Positions 1 through 9,012 of a stretch of DNA of 25,497 nucleotides are shown piece after piece. Both the position numbers and the translations under genes were made by a program. Origin of the DNA: Chara braunii (Eukaryota; Streptophyta; Charophyceae; Charales; Characeae); contig BFEA01000091.1 of assembly GCA_003427395.1 (NCBI GenBank), positions 1,504,242-1,529,738 of the forward strand, written 5' to 3'. Position 1 is the first letter of the stretch; every line of letters begins with the position of its first letter. The notes under the pieces were generated by a model. That model saw only the letters and a list, made by a program, of their open reading frames with translations. It was not told the origin of the DNA and did no database searches.

Positions 1-1560
1 TGGTGTTGTAGAGGCCAGTCACTGAGTACACAGTGATCACCTGGAGCAGTAGGCCGTGGGTGTCATGGAATATGAGACCACCTCCCATCCCATTCTCACG
101 TCAATACTCCTAGCGCAACCCCTATCCCACTATCCTACCTCAGTGTGACCAGCACTCAGGACCATTACCCTACCAATGGGCAGGTTACGTGGACCGAACA
201 GCAGTGATAGGCACCAGGGCTGATAGGTTGCCCAGCCCTGGTGGAAACGGAATCGGACGAGCCTTGTCGAATGGGAACTTCGGACGCCAGGCCCCAGACA
301 ATCTACTGCAGGCCCCAAGAGACTGTGGGGCATAGTTTTCAGACAGGGTAGCACCCATTGAAGCAGGCTTACCGTCCTTCCCCTAGCTTACCCAAGGCCA
401 GGGGGAACTCGGACTGGCCTGAGCGACTTATACCCCTACTCTTACCCCAGGGTCTAAGCCTTATATATAGCCACTAGACAGGTCCACCCGAATATCAGTA
501 GGAACTCCGGTGGCCCATACCTGTCCCTACCGCAGATACTAGACCCCGCCCAGTGACTAGACCCCCCCAGTCTGATAATTGTGTAGTTCGCAATGTATGT
601 GTATACCCGAAGGCTGTGTACTATGCTTCGTGTATCTATGTATGAAGATGTACAGACAGCACTATGTGTGGAAACTTGTGTATGTATCCCGTAGGCCATG
701 TATATTGTTATTTTTGTTTTTATAAATGAAGACTCTCCCACTACTGGTAGCTCTAGGCTCGTCCAGGCTTGGCATACCGGTAGAGGGAGGCTCAGACTTG
801 ATAGCTGGGCCGAGTACTGGTGGTTAAACAGGGACCCCACTTTTAAACCCATAGTTTAACCCCCCAACCAATCAATGCTTCCCACTTCAACTTTCTCAAG
901 TTTGATTGATGTCAAGTGGGATCCTGAACCAAGGGTGATGGCGTATGAGTAGGAGGATTGGGTTCATTTCGCCTGTGTGAACGCAAGTTGATGCAGTGGA
1001 GAAGCCGATGGCGCCAAGACAGTAAAACTCATGTCTTGTTCTTCACATGGTCATGAGCGGTGGGCACTGAGCTACAGCGGGGGAAGTAGGGGTGTGCCAG
1101 GGAGAATTGACGAGAGGAAGGATGGGAGGGGGTCCCATAAGGAGTAGGGCGCTACAAATAGAGAAAAAAAAAGAAAAAGGACAAAAGGTGGGATCCTGGG
1201 CCAACTTTCCAGCTGTGTGGCTGAGTGACTCCCCACCAGCACGATGAGAGTAAAGCTTTTTTTTGTTTTGTTTTTTTTGCCAAATCCAGTAAAGTTGGAC
1301 TTTTGGGGGATGCTCATATCACCTCCAAAAGTGGACCTAATGATTTAGAAAAGTAGGCCACCCTTATTGGTGGGGAGCTGCACCTGCTGGAAATCGGGTT
1401 CCGCGTCCCTGTACAATGATGTGATGTGTATCAGTTTTTTTTGTCGGCCGCGGGGTGGCTCCCACTCGTTTCCGGGCTGCCATTTTTTCGGATGAGGTCA
1501 TTTTTCCAAATGGGACTACAGCTGCAAAAGGTAGTGGTGCTTTAATATAAAGTAAAACGA
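1..1560. other. Unassigned non-coding sequence
   Basis: I recognise no gene in this stretch. Open frames of up to 132 codons on the minus strand show no motif or family resemblance and probably arise by chance. There is a short inverted repeat near 870-922 (TCCCACTT and AAGTGGGA), a T-rich tract near 1258-1279 and A-rich runs near 1165-1180. The sequence may be the body of repeats whose other copies are not in the window. Confidence 0.5.
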
Positions 1561-1571
1561 CCAGTACATCC

Positions 1572-1888
1572 ACCAGCCTAGCTCAGTCAGTAAGGCACAC
1601 AAATGGCTTTCAGGAGGTCTAGGGTTCAATCCCCATTCGCCTCATGTACCTTCTGGGCAAGCTTTGCACCCGCCACCTAGAGATAGCCCCCCCCCCCCCA
1701 CAGTGGCATTGAGCAGTGACTGCTGATATTCGTAGGGGGAAGGGACTGGAGGGGAGGCACAGCGACTGGCCCAACCGGCTGACCCCGGCTGCTATAATGC
1801 ACCCTGCAGGTCGGATGCAGCTCCCACATGTTCCCTCGTTGGAGGCTTGAACTTGTGCGGGCTGCTACTTGGTTCCCCATAATACTAT
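1572..1888 (+). repeat. tRNA-derived SINE-like element
   Basis: The head carries both internal RNA polymerase III promoter boxes of a tRNA: an A box at 1579-1590 (TAGCTCAGTCAG) and a B box at 1623-1633 (GGTTCAATCCC), separated by about 32 bases as in real tRNAs. The 7 bases before the A box do not pair with the sequence after the B box, and the anticodon and T stems are weak, so this is not a functional tRNA. An unrelated body of about 250 bases and an AT-rich tail follow, as in tRNA-derived SINEs. The 3' boundary is inferred from the change to a tandem repeat at 1889. Confidence 0.6.
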
Positions 1889-1986
1889 AATGATAAATAA
1901 AAAAGGCCTACTGCAATTGGTCAGGCTTAAAATAATTAATGATAAATAAAAAAGGCCTACTGGAATTTGTCAGGCTAAAAATAATT
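1889..1986 (+). repeat. 49-bp tandem repeat, two copies
   Basis: Two head-to-tail copies (1889-1937 and 1938-1986) begin with AATGATAAATAAAAAAGGCC. They differ at only a few positions. They directly follow the SINE-like element and may be a duplicated tail. Confidence 0.8.
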
Positions 1987-1989
1987 AAG

Positions 1990-2620
1990 CCCTAAAAAAA
2001 AAGGGGGGAAACTATGCGGGAGTCACAAAAATGAGTTATAATTATGGGCCAACGTACAGTTTCAAATTGCAGTTCAGGCAATGTGTACAACCCAGCTTTC
2101 TCCCCAGGTAGGATCCCGATTGTCTGCGAAAAACAAAAAAGGCAGCAGACGTAGAGCAAGCCCTAGTTTAAACAACAAAACACTTGACAAATTACTATTT
2201 CTATCACAATAATAGCAGTTAGTTTCTATAGCACAACAAAATCAATAAAGCAGCATAACTCGTGCGGTCAGCTCCATCGCACCGCGACACTCTATCGTCA
2301 TGCAGCTCTGGCAAATTTTCGTCGCAGGCCGCCCACAATTGCTCATAGACAGGATAACCCCGCAGCATCTCCATATCAAAGACCGAAGGACGAAGCCCTC
2401 GATCAGTTCCATCAGGTGTGAATCAGTCATAAACCAGCTGAAACTCTGGCAAATCGCAATGCTCGAATCCCACCCGTCGAACGTCCACACATCCGCCACC
2501 TTCCTTCCTCGTTCGAACAGGATTACTAACCCCAGTCAGTCGGGACTGGCCCATGGCAAGGGCTCTTCAGACCCTCTTGCAGTGTGTCTCTCTTAGTGCC
2601 CACACACTCAATCCCCACAC
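1990..2620. other. Unassigned sequence before the Helitron relic
   Basis: No gene is recognised. Open frames exist on both strands (minus 2242-2499, plus 2300-2596), but neither translation shows a motif I know, and they overlap in opposite directions, so at most one could be real. This is where the N-terminal Rep part of the Helitron protein should lie. I could not find it, so the Helitron relic looks truncated or rearranged on its 5' side. Confidence 0.4.
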
Positions 2621-2624
2621 TCCC

Positions 2625-2941
2625 ACCACCCGAGCAACAAACTCTGGCTCGGCACCACCATCTTTTTTACTGTTATCTTGCATCCGGATGATAAACTTCG
2701 GAATGCGGATGCTGTTGACAATTTAGTATGTACCGAGATTCTTCCGGAAGGGGAATTGAGAAAAAAAGTTGCCAAGTTCATGTTGCACGCGATTTGCGGT
2801 GCGGAGAAACGCGATGCTTCGTGTACAGAGGACGGGGAATATACAAAAGGGTTCCCAAAAGACTCAATTTCGGCAACAACATTCAAAGACGAATAAACGT
2901 ACCCTTCGTATAGAAGAAGGAAACAAAGTGACGGTGATTTT
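2625..2941 (+). pseudogene. Helitron Rep/helicase protein, first fragment
   Basis: In Helitrons this stretch links the HUH endonuclease motif to the helicase. The order of family landmarks is clear. There is a degraded HUH-like segment (ARHHHLF, near 2650) with a frameshift, then ILHPDDK (about 2672-2695), a Cys-rich segment with ICGAEKRDASC (about 2790-2825), KGFPK (about 2848-2862) and YRRR (2909-2920). A TAA stop at 2894-2896 breaks the frame. The gene stops at a codon boundary at 2941, where the TIR insertion starts, and resumes at 3894. Most of the Rep domain that should precede it is missing. Family assignment rests on recalled Helitron motifs. Confidence 0.75.
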
Positions 2942-2962
2942 AACATAGGATTCATGAAAACC
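2942..2962 (+). repeat. Left terminal inverted repeat
   Basis: This 21-bp sequence is exactly complementary to 3869-3889. The match stops at both ends of the 21 bp. Confidence 0.9.
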
Positions 2963-3177
2963 CGAAAAAAAAAATGTTGGGTTTGAATGAAATTTACTTA
3001 GGATTTTAGGCGTATGGTTTTTATGCCTTTTGTAGGAGCAAGATTCTTTGGAAAGTAAAAAAGCCACAAAAAAATAAGAAAATAATTTTTGAGAACCACT
3101 AGAAGTGGCGAGGAAAAAAACAGGTTTTTCCACAATAAATTATTACTAGGCGAAGTATTGTACATTTAGAAATTAAT

Positions 3178-3300
3178 ATATATATATATCGTCAAATAGA
3201 ACTGTCCGGTAAACCGTAGGCAGAGAGGGAGAAGAGGACAACAAACGAGGGGCTGTGACAAACTGTTTCGTCGGAGTTTCACCGACTCATCAGGAGTCTG

Positions 3301-3333
<33 letters not shown>

Positions 3334-3335
3334 TT
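3178..3335. repeat. (AT)n microsatellites flanking the ribozyme-like segment
   Basis: (AT)n occurs at about 3178-3189 and again at about 3301-3332. The 110 bases between are far less AT-rich than the surrounding insert. They may be a separate inserted fragment. Confidence 0.75.
3257..3293 (-). ncRNA. Hammerhead-ribozyme-like core
   Basis: On the minus strand the conserved CTGATGA (3293-3287) is followed by helix II (GTCGG/CCGAC, 5 bp, 7-base loop), then GAAAC (3269-3265). A short helix III (ACA/TGT with a GTT loop) leads to GTC at 3259-3257, where cleavage would be expected after the C. This matches the hammerhead core and its small helix III, as reported for ribozymes of Penelope-like and other retroelements. 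Helix I cannot be drawn from the immediately flanking bases, so activity is doubtful. It lies between two (AT)n tracts. Confidence 0.6.
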
Positions 3336-3868
3336 CTTATTATCTTGAAAGATCATGTGTATAGTCTGTGGCAGACTTCCTCTCTTTTAATGTTTTTCAA
3401 ACTTTTTTTTTTTTCGATTTTTTATTTTTAACTTGCGTTTGGCTAAGAATTTGAAGATGTCTCCGAGATAAAAGTTGTTTGTGTTATTATTTTACATAAT
3501 ATACATTTTTTGGCAAAAAATTTATTGTTAACTTCAAAATTGTTTTTTAGAGTTTTTAAAATGTTAGAAACGACATACAGCCCTATATGCCAGAATTCAC
3601 TAAAACTGTTTTTTTACAACTTTCGAGTTTGTTTTATTGGAGATCTACTTATTTGCCAGTCTATTAAAAATGCCTTATAGTTCTATAACAGAATTTTTAC
3701 AAGCAAGAATTTTCCTCCACATTTTGAGGATCGCTTAACTGTTTGCTTGATTTTTTGCTTTGTCTTTTCGAAAGTGTTCGAAAATTTATCTTTTTTTAAA
3801 ACCAAAAATAGAAGTTTGAGTTCTAATTTTTCACTCTATACAAAATGTTGGGTTTTGTGGTTTTGTAT

Positions 3869-3889
3869 GGTTTTCATGAATCCTATGTT
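3869..3889 (-). repeat. Right terminal inverted repeat
   Basis: This is the exact reverse complement of 2942-2962. It is followed by TTTT (3890-3893), which matches TTTT at 2938-2941. Confidence 0.9.
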
Positions 3890-3893
3890 TTTT

Positions 3894-6380
3894 ACGATTG
3901 TTCAAAATGGTTTCGTTGACAATAATCGTCGTGTGGTCTCGTATAACCCTTACTTGCTAATGAAGTTTATTTGCCAATTAAATGTTGAATATTGTGCTAA
4001 CATCAAGGCGTGCAAGTACGGTATAAGTACGTATACAAAGTGTGTAATCGTGCTATCATGGTTTGCGAATAAGATAGTAATCCGTCTATCGATGAAGTCA
4101 AATCGTATCAAGATAGTGTGTGTTATAGGTGTGTGCGAGGCATGATGGCGTCTATTTGAGTTAGACCTAGCGGAACAATGACCGGCGGTCGAAAGATTGT
4201 CCGTGCATATCGAAAACATGCAAAAAGTGTAATTTGAACCTAACACAGAGCATGTTGTTGTTTCGCATGAGCCCCCGAAAACGAAATTGATGGCATGGAT
4301 GAAACATAACTCTTTGAATTGACATGTTCTTAAAGAGGAGTTTCCTCTGTATGCAGGTTTCCTTAGTACTTATGCATGGGACAAAAAATATTAGAAGTGA
4401 AACCGAAGAAAATGTGATCTTCACGTTGGTCCATTCAAAAAAATATCTCGGTTGCATCATGTGAGGATCACGGGCGGGTAACGATTCTATCTGCGTGTGT
4501 TGCTAAACAATGAACATTTGCATGGGGTGCGCTCTTTGGCTGAAATTCGTATGGTGCACAAAGTCGAATACGATTCTTTCCGATCCGTGTGCCTTCAATT
4601 GGGCCTTTTACAAATCGACGATGCGTACGATCAATGTGTAGAGATAACCGCAGGGCATTATATGCCTTAAGAAGTTCGTAAAGTATTTACAATGATTCTC
4701 GTCTTTGGTCTAGTGAATGATCCGGTCCGTTTCTTTGAACGACATTGGAATAAGATGTGTGACGATTTTCAGTATCGTGCAAACAATAAAATGGTTCCCC
4801 CAAATATTTTGCAATTGCTAATTTTATTTCATCTTGATCGTATTTTGCAAGAGTATGGAAAAAACATCCGCAAGTTCTGCCTTTATTATCCGACACCCGA
4901 CGGAGAAATAATTGTCGAGAACATAACGAAACATTACGAGAACAGAACGGTGTCATCCATTCTAAGCGACGAGTTGTCGTATGATCCGATTCAAATGCAA
5001 CGTAGATATGACTCTGATTTTCGATGTCTTCGACCACGTCAACAAGTGTTGGTGTAAAGAGTTGTTTGGACTGTGCAAAATAAAAAACCGTTGCGTGTTT
5101 TTTGTCGATGCACCAGTTGGAACAGAAAATACTTTTTGCATTGAAATGATTTTGGCGGTCATTAGATCCTGTTTTGTCATTGGAATGACTGTGGCATCGA
5201 GTGACATAGCGACGAATCTTTCGACGGGGGGTCGAACGTTTCACTCACGATTTCGCGCACCTTTGAAACCTGATAACACACGTTCCTTCTCAATTCTAAA
5301 ACAAAGTGATCTTGCGGGGCAGATCCACCGTGCCGACTTGATTGTTTAGGATGAGGCTCCGATGAGTAACAAGTTTCACTTGGAAGCTCTTGGCATTACG
5401 CTTCGGGACCTCTGTAACAATGATGAGTCGTTTGGTGGGAATTTTTTTTTTCTTGCTGAGGATTTTAGATAGGTTTTGCCCGTGTGAAACATGGATCACC
5501 AGCGCAACAAATTGATGCGTCCATCAAAATGTCTCCTTTGTGGAATTTTTTGAAGGTTCGAAAATATGTGAATCTTAAACTTAGGCGATGATTAAATGAC
5601 ACGAATGTATGCCCACTTTTTGATGCATGTTGGGAATGGTGTCCATCCTCGTGTTCCTGCTGGAGTAAGATTGTCACGTGAGATTTGTAGAGATAAGCCG
5701 ATTGATGAGTTGATTTCATGAACGTTTGACTATGTGTCCAACCATGTAGGGGATGCCGAGTATTTTCTCACCTCGATTAATTTTATGCTCTACTAATGAC
5801 GATATCGGTTCTGTTAACAACCGTGTTTTTGACGATTTTCCTTGGAGGTGCGTGAGTTTTTTAACATTGATTATCCCGATTCGGATGATACCGGACTTAG
5901 TATTAAGCGAGCGTTCTTAAACTCTCTCAATGAATCAGGCCTTCCACCTCACAAGCTGCGCTTGAAAATTGGTGCGCCTGTTATGCTTTCGTGAAATTTA
6001 TTTTTGAAGCAAGGACTTTGCAACGGTAAGGTTGATTCTACAAAAAAATTGTTAATGATGATTTGTTGGAAGTAACAATAATGCGCACGTGTAAGACTGC
6101 ATTGATCCCCAAGATTGATCTGACACGCGATGGTGAGACCACCGAGTTTAAATGGTGTAGGATGTAATTTCCTGTCCGTCTTTCTTTTGCATTAACGATT
6201 AACAAGTCCCAAGAACAAACCGTATCGCGTGCGAGAGTTTGACTGCGCAAGCCGGGTTTTGTGCACGACTAACTGTATGTTGTTTTGTTACATGTTGGAC
6301 ATCCCTACAACATCCGTGTTACGTTGCCTGATAAAATTTTTTTGACAAATAATATTGTATATCATGAACTTTTGAGATGA
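3894..6380 (+). pseudogene. Helitron helicase, main fragment (PIF1-type)
   Basis: This is the C-terminal two thirds of a Helitron protein with a PIF1-family superfamily 1B helicase, which would unwind DNA during rolling-circle transposition. Landmarks in order are VVSYNPYLL (about 3933-3959), RFYLRVLL (about 4480), DAPVGTENT at 5107-5133 in the Walker A position, GGRTFHSRF (5227-5253), a TAG at 5347-5349 directly before DEAPM (Walker B, 5350-5364), a broken DFR-VLPV motif near 5462-5485, LRLKIGAPVML (about 5960), FPVRLSFALTINKSQ (about 6168-6213) and LPDKIFLTNN near 6327. The Walker A lysine is lost, and there are many stops and frameshifts, so the helicase is dead. It continues the 2625-2941 fragment across the nested insertion. 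Confidence 0.85.
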
Positions 6381-6461
6381 GTTGTTCAAAAAAAAAATTT
6401 TCTTCTAGCCTTGGCGTTCCGATTAGTTTTTTCATTTTCTTTCTTCGTAGGCGATTCCCGA

Positions 6462-7110
6462 ATGAGCCATAAATATGACACTCGTGCTAAGACGAAAGCG
6501 ATGAGAACCAGCAATACCACTCGAGATGATCCGAATGTTACGTCAAAAGTTGGGGCCGAACATTCAGAGAGATAAAAAAAGAAGGTGGAAATGATGCTCG
6601 ATCGGTCAATGTTGGAAGTGAACATGCTAGCACAATCACGTTGTTTTTGGCGAGGTTGAATGTGCATGTTTGCAAGGGAATACCCTTGATGATGCTGAAA
6701 ACATGGTTGTGGAGGGGGGGGGTGACGATTGTCGTGCCGATGTAGATGATTCACGGAGAGGTCTGTCGGGTAGGCCTAATATCCTTACATTTCCCGATGG
6801 CGAGGATAATAAAGTTACGGGTGATTCGAAAGAAGAATGTGTTGGATCAACATTCATGAAAAGAAAGAGACGTGGCGTGAAAACTAATCTTTTTGGTTCC
6901 CCCGAAGTGTTTGAGCCTATCTTGATTGATAATCGGGCGGGACGTCAAACTGTTGTTGTTGAATTGGAAACTCAGATTATGAGAGCGTTGAATGTGCTCC
7001 TCGACGATGCACAAGCATCTCTTCCGTTTTGTGTACAGCGTGCTGGACATGCACGTGTTTGTGATTCGTGTTTGCAATCTCAACGCAGCGGACGCGAAAA
7101 AGATGTTTAA
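6462..7110 (+). pseudogene. Unrecognised acidic protein remnant inside the Helitron
   Basis: A short frame starts at 6462 (MSHKYDTRAKTK) and stops at 6573. Further coding-like sequence appears in shifted frames, and the longest piece runs from 6670 to 7110 (146 codons). That piece is rich in Asp and Glu, with GGGDDC and FPDGEDN, and has a basic KRKRR cluster at about 6861-6875 resembling a nuclear localisation signal. A pyrimidine-rich tract ending in TAG at 6450 could be a splice acceptor before the first ATG. I recognise no family. Its place between helicase and Helitron 3' end, with similar base composition, suggests a second Helitron gene or captured host sequence. Confidence 0.45.
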
Positions 7111-7190
7111 GCCACATCGCAACCACAAAATCCTTCGGGGGTTGTTGTGGTGCCCGATGATAATGATGCACCATAGTCCACACTCTGAAT

Positions 7191-7670
7191 TCGCTCGCTT
7201 ACCTTGCTAGATGTAGTAGATGGTTTGACGATGCGAAAAAGGTTGACATGCAAAGTGTGTTGACTGAGGTGCTTTTTAAAATGTTTCTCAAAAGTGTTAC
7301 AGTCGTAAAAAATGGACGAATATGAGAAAACTTCCTCGACTGGAAAAAACACAAACTCACTGATATGCGGTTGGAACGACGATCCGCTTGCCCTTCAGAC
7401 CCATTGAATGTTTTGGATTTTGAGGTTTCTACTATGTTGCAATCGCTTTTGAACGATGAGTTCATTGCTCTCTCTAATGAGGAGATTACCAGAATGACAA
7501 TTCATTTGCCACATTGTCCGACCGAAGGGACAATTCCTCAACCCTTTCACCTATATGCACGGTTACAGAACCTTCTCAAAAGGATTCCTCCCGTGGTTGT
7601 TTTTTCCGCTCCTCATTCCGCTCCGGTCCGTAGACTCCCCCTTCAAGCAGCATCTCCCCCAAATTTTTAA
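7191..7670 (+). pseudogene. Unrecognised protein remnant inside the Helitron
   Basis: One frame is open from 7191 to 7670 except for a single TGA at 7323-7325. It has a mixed, globular-looking composition, with WFDDAKKVDM near 7221, LNVLDFEV near 7405, and NEEITRM near 7477, then a Pro/His-rich tail. Continuity across the stop suggests a real ancestral exon. The family is unknown. It probably belongs with 6462-7110 and 7701-8147 to one decayed gene or a small group of genes. Confidence 0.4.
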
Positions 7671-7700
7671 CGTTTTGCAGATTTTGCTCCGCTGTCCAAC

Positions 7701-8147
7701 ATGTCGATGTCGATTGTCACTTCATCTGTTGTTGTTTCTGCTTTGTCGTCCTCTACTGTTACTCTATCTCCTGTCAGTTGTGTTGTCCTCGCTGTTACAC
7801 CATCAACAGAAAACATGCATGTCCATACAGGACCCTTGGGACAACCGAGTTTTTTTAATTTTAACATTGCGATATATGACTCTCTTGAATGTATTGGTCC
7901 CAAAAAGACAATTGCATACCTGTCCCATCTTGACAACTCTCACAGGATTCAAGATATTGTGGAAGCAGCAGAGGAATTGAATACGAGCATGAACACTTGG
8001 AGGTGTGTGGATGTTGCACTTCATCTCAATTACAATCGACAAGGACAGGGTCGATTCATAACTTTCGAGGAGTATCGTCTCAAAGTGTTGCAACGAGTTT
8101 CTGTTCGTGAGGTGCTGCAAGAGTACTGTTCCACCGAAGGAAGTTGA
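7701..8147 (+). CDS. Unrecognised 148-residue open frame inside the Helitron
   Basis: This is the best preserved part of the coding block after the helicase. The first 35 residues are Ser/Thr/Val-rich and look low in complexity. The rest (about residues 45-145) looks globular, with FNFNIAIYDSL, IQDIVEAAEELN and FITFEEYRLKVLQR. The ATG at 7701 may not be the true start, since the frame is open upstream. I know no matching family. Decay elsewhere in the element makes an intact function unlikely. It could be the C-terminus of a Helitron accessory protein or a captured host fragment. Confidence 0.45.
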   Translation: MSMSIVTSSVVVSALSSSTVTLSPVSCVVLAVTPSTENMHVHTGPLGQPSFFNFNIAIYDSLECIGPKKTIAYLSHLDNSHRIQDIVEAAEELNTSMNTWRCVDVALHLNYNRQGQGRFITFEEYRLKVLQRVSVREVLQEYCSTEGS

Positions 8148-8149
8148 TT

Positions 8150-8297
8150 TGTCTTATGAGAGATATAGGAAGAGAGAGATGTTCATTGGGCAGTCATTCA
8201 ACCCTTGCCTTAATGACAAAATTTTAGATAGTCATCTTCGGTTTCGATTACGTGATAGCCCCTATAAGAGATATGGGAGGAGAGAGACAATCAAATG

Positions 8298-8363
<66 letters not shown>

Positions 8364-8599
8364 CGACTTAAATCATTTTGACGTAATATTATTCCATTTT
8401 TTTAAGTCGACATTGATTCCACTACTCGATAATTGTGCCTTTATCATACTGCGACCACTTGCTTATTGTAACGGAATAGAAAATCTTCATATGAAACTTT
8501 TTTTCTTCATACACCCGTGTTCGTCTTCCTTTATTCTTTGCTCTTTTGTTGCTCCCCTCTTTCTCTCTCTCTCTTTATATATCTCTCAATTTTTTTTTT

Positions 8600-8681
<82 letters not shown>

Positions 8682-8880
8682 CTATCTCTATCTTTTTCTT
8701 TCTCTCTCTCTCTCTCTTTGTATGTCTCTGTCTCTGCTCGCCATTTCTCCTTTTTTTTTTTTTTGTTATTTTTTAAATTCCCGAATTAAACTTAGACTTT
8801 ACATTTTTTTTTTTTTAAAGTCTGTCTCAGTTTATGCGAATGGTCTGTGTCAAGTTGCCTACAACATTTCTTATTTCTGT
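8150..8880. other. Non-coding Helitron tail with microsatellites
   Basis: A degenerate direct repeat (about 8152-8177 and 8261-8286, each with AGAGATAT and AGAGAGA) precedes a (GA)n tract at about 8302-8358. A (TC)n tract (about 8598-8662) passes into (TATC)n (about 8662-8688) and more TC. The long open frames here are translations of these simple repeats. Confidence 0.85.
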
Positions 8881-8886
8881 GAGCAT

Positions 8887-8913
8887 CGCCCGCACCGCCC
8901 GCACCGCCCGCAC
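8887..8913 (+). repeat. 9-bp tandem repeat, three copies
   Basis: Three exact copies of CGCCCGCAC lie directly before the Helitron 3' end. The last copy supplies the left arm of the terminal hairpin. Confidence 0.9.
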
Positions 8914-8930
8914 TACGGGCGCTTATCTAG
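8905..8930 (+). terminator. Helitron 3' terminus: hairpin plus CTAG
   Basis: CGCCCG (8905-8910) pairs with CGGGCG (8916-8921) around a CACTA loop. Five bases later comes CTAG (8927-8930), then a T. Helitron 3' ends have a GC-rich hairpin a few bases before CTRR, and the element inserts 5' of a T. The orientation agrees with the helicase gene. The hairpin is thought to mark the end of strand transfer. Confidence 0.8.
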
Positions 8931-9012
8931 TTTTTTTTGTTACTCCCCCTCCCCCTTTCCCCAAATTTTCAATTTTTTGTTTTATTTTATAGGGTGGTAG
9001 TGGCGGACGTGC

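Larger units (their letters stand above)
2942..3889. mobile_element. 948-bp TIR element nested in the Helitron helicase gene
   Basis: The ends are perfect 21-bp inverted repeats (2942-2962 and 3869-3889), beginning AACATAGGATTCATGAAAAC. They are flanked by a TTTT duplication (2938-2941 and 3890-3893). Deleting the element plus one TTTT joins SDGDF to TIVQNG in frame, exactly where the Helitron protein should continue, so the boundaries are strongly supported. No transposase is visible, so it is non-autonomous. A 14-bp direct repeat (AAAATGTTGGGTTT) lies just inside both ends. The interior is AT-rich with (AT)n tracts and a hammerhead-like motif. A 4-bp target duplication is used by several superfamilies, so I do not name one. 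Confidence 0.85.
2625..8930 (+). mobile_element. Helitron relic, 5'-truncated, 3' end preserved
   Basis: The element is defined by a decayed Helitron Rep/helicase gene on the plus strand and by a matching 3' terminus downstream on the same strand: hairpin at 8905-8921, CTAG at 8927-8930, followed by T. Helitrons replicate as rolling circles and insert between A and T without target duplication. No 5' TC terminus or full Rep domain was found, so the left boundary is only where homology starts. The element holds a nested 948-bp insertion and an extra coding block between the helicase and the 3' end. Stops and frameshifts throughout show it is no longer autonomous. Confidence 0.75.

Noticed and set aside
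1572-1650. A functional tRNA gene
   Set aside because: The A and B boxes fit, but the acceptor arms do not pair and the D, anticodon and T stems are poor.
2242-2596. Overlapping ORFs on both strands just before the Helitron relic as a possible Rep domain
   Set aside because: Neither translation shows Rep motifs, and the only HUH-like trace is further right, near 2650.
8880-8921. A CRISPR-like or satellite array from the CGCCCGCAC units
   Set aside because: There are only three 9-bp units with no spacers. They are better explained as part of the Helitron terminus.
8107-9000. A 297-codon plus-strand ORF and two shorter overlapping ones
   Set aside because: They consist largely of translated (GA)n, (TC)n and (TATC)n microsatellite with biased Arg-Glu and Ser-Leu runs. 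They have no protein features and cross the Helitron 3' end.
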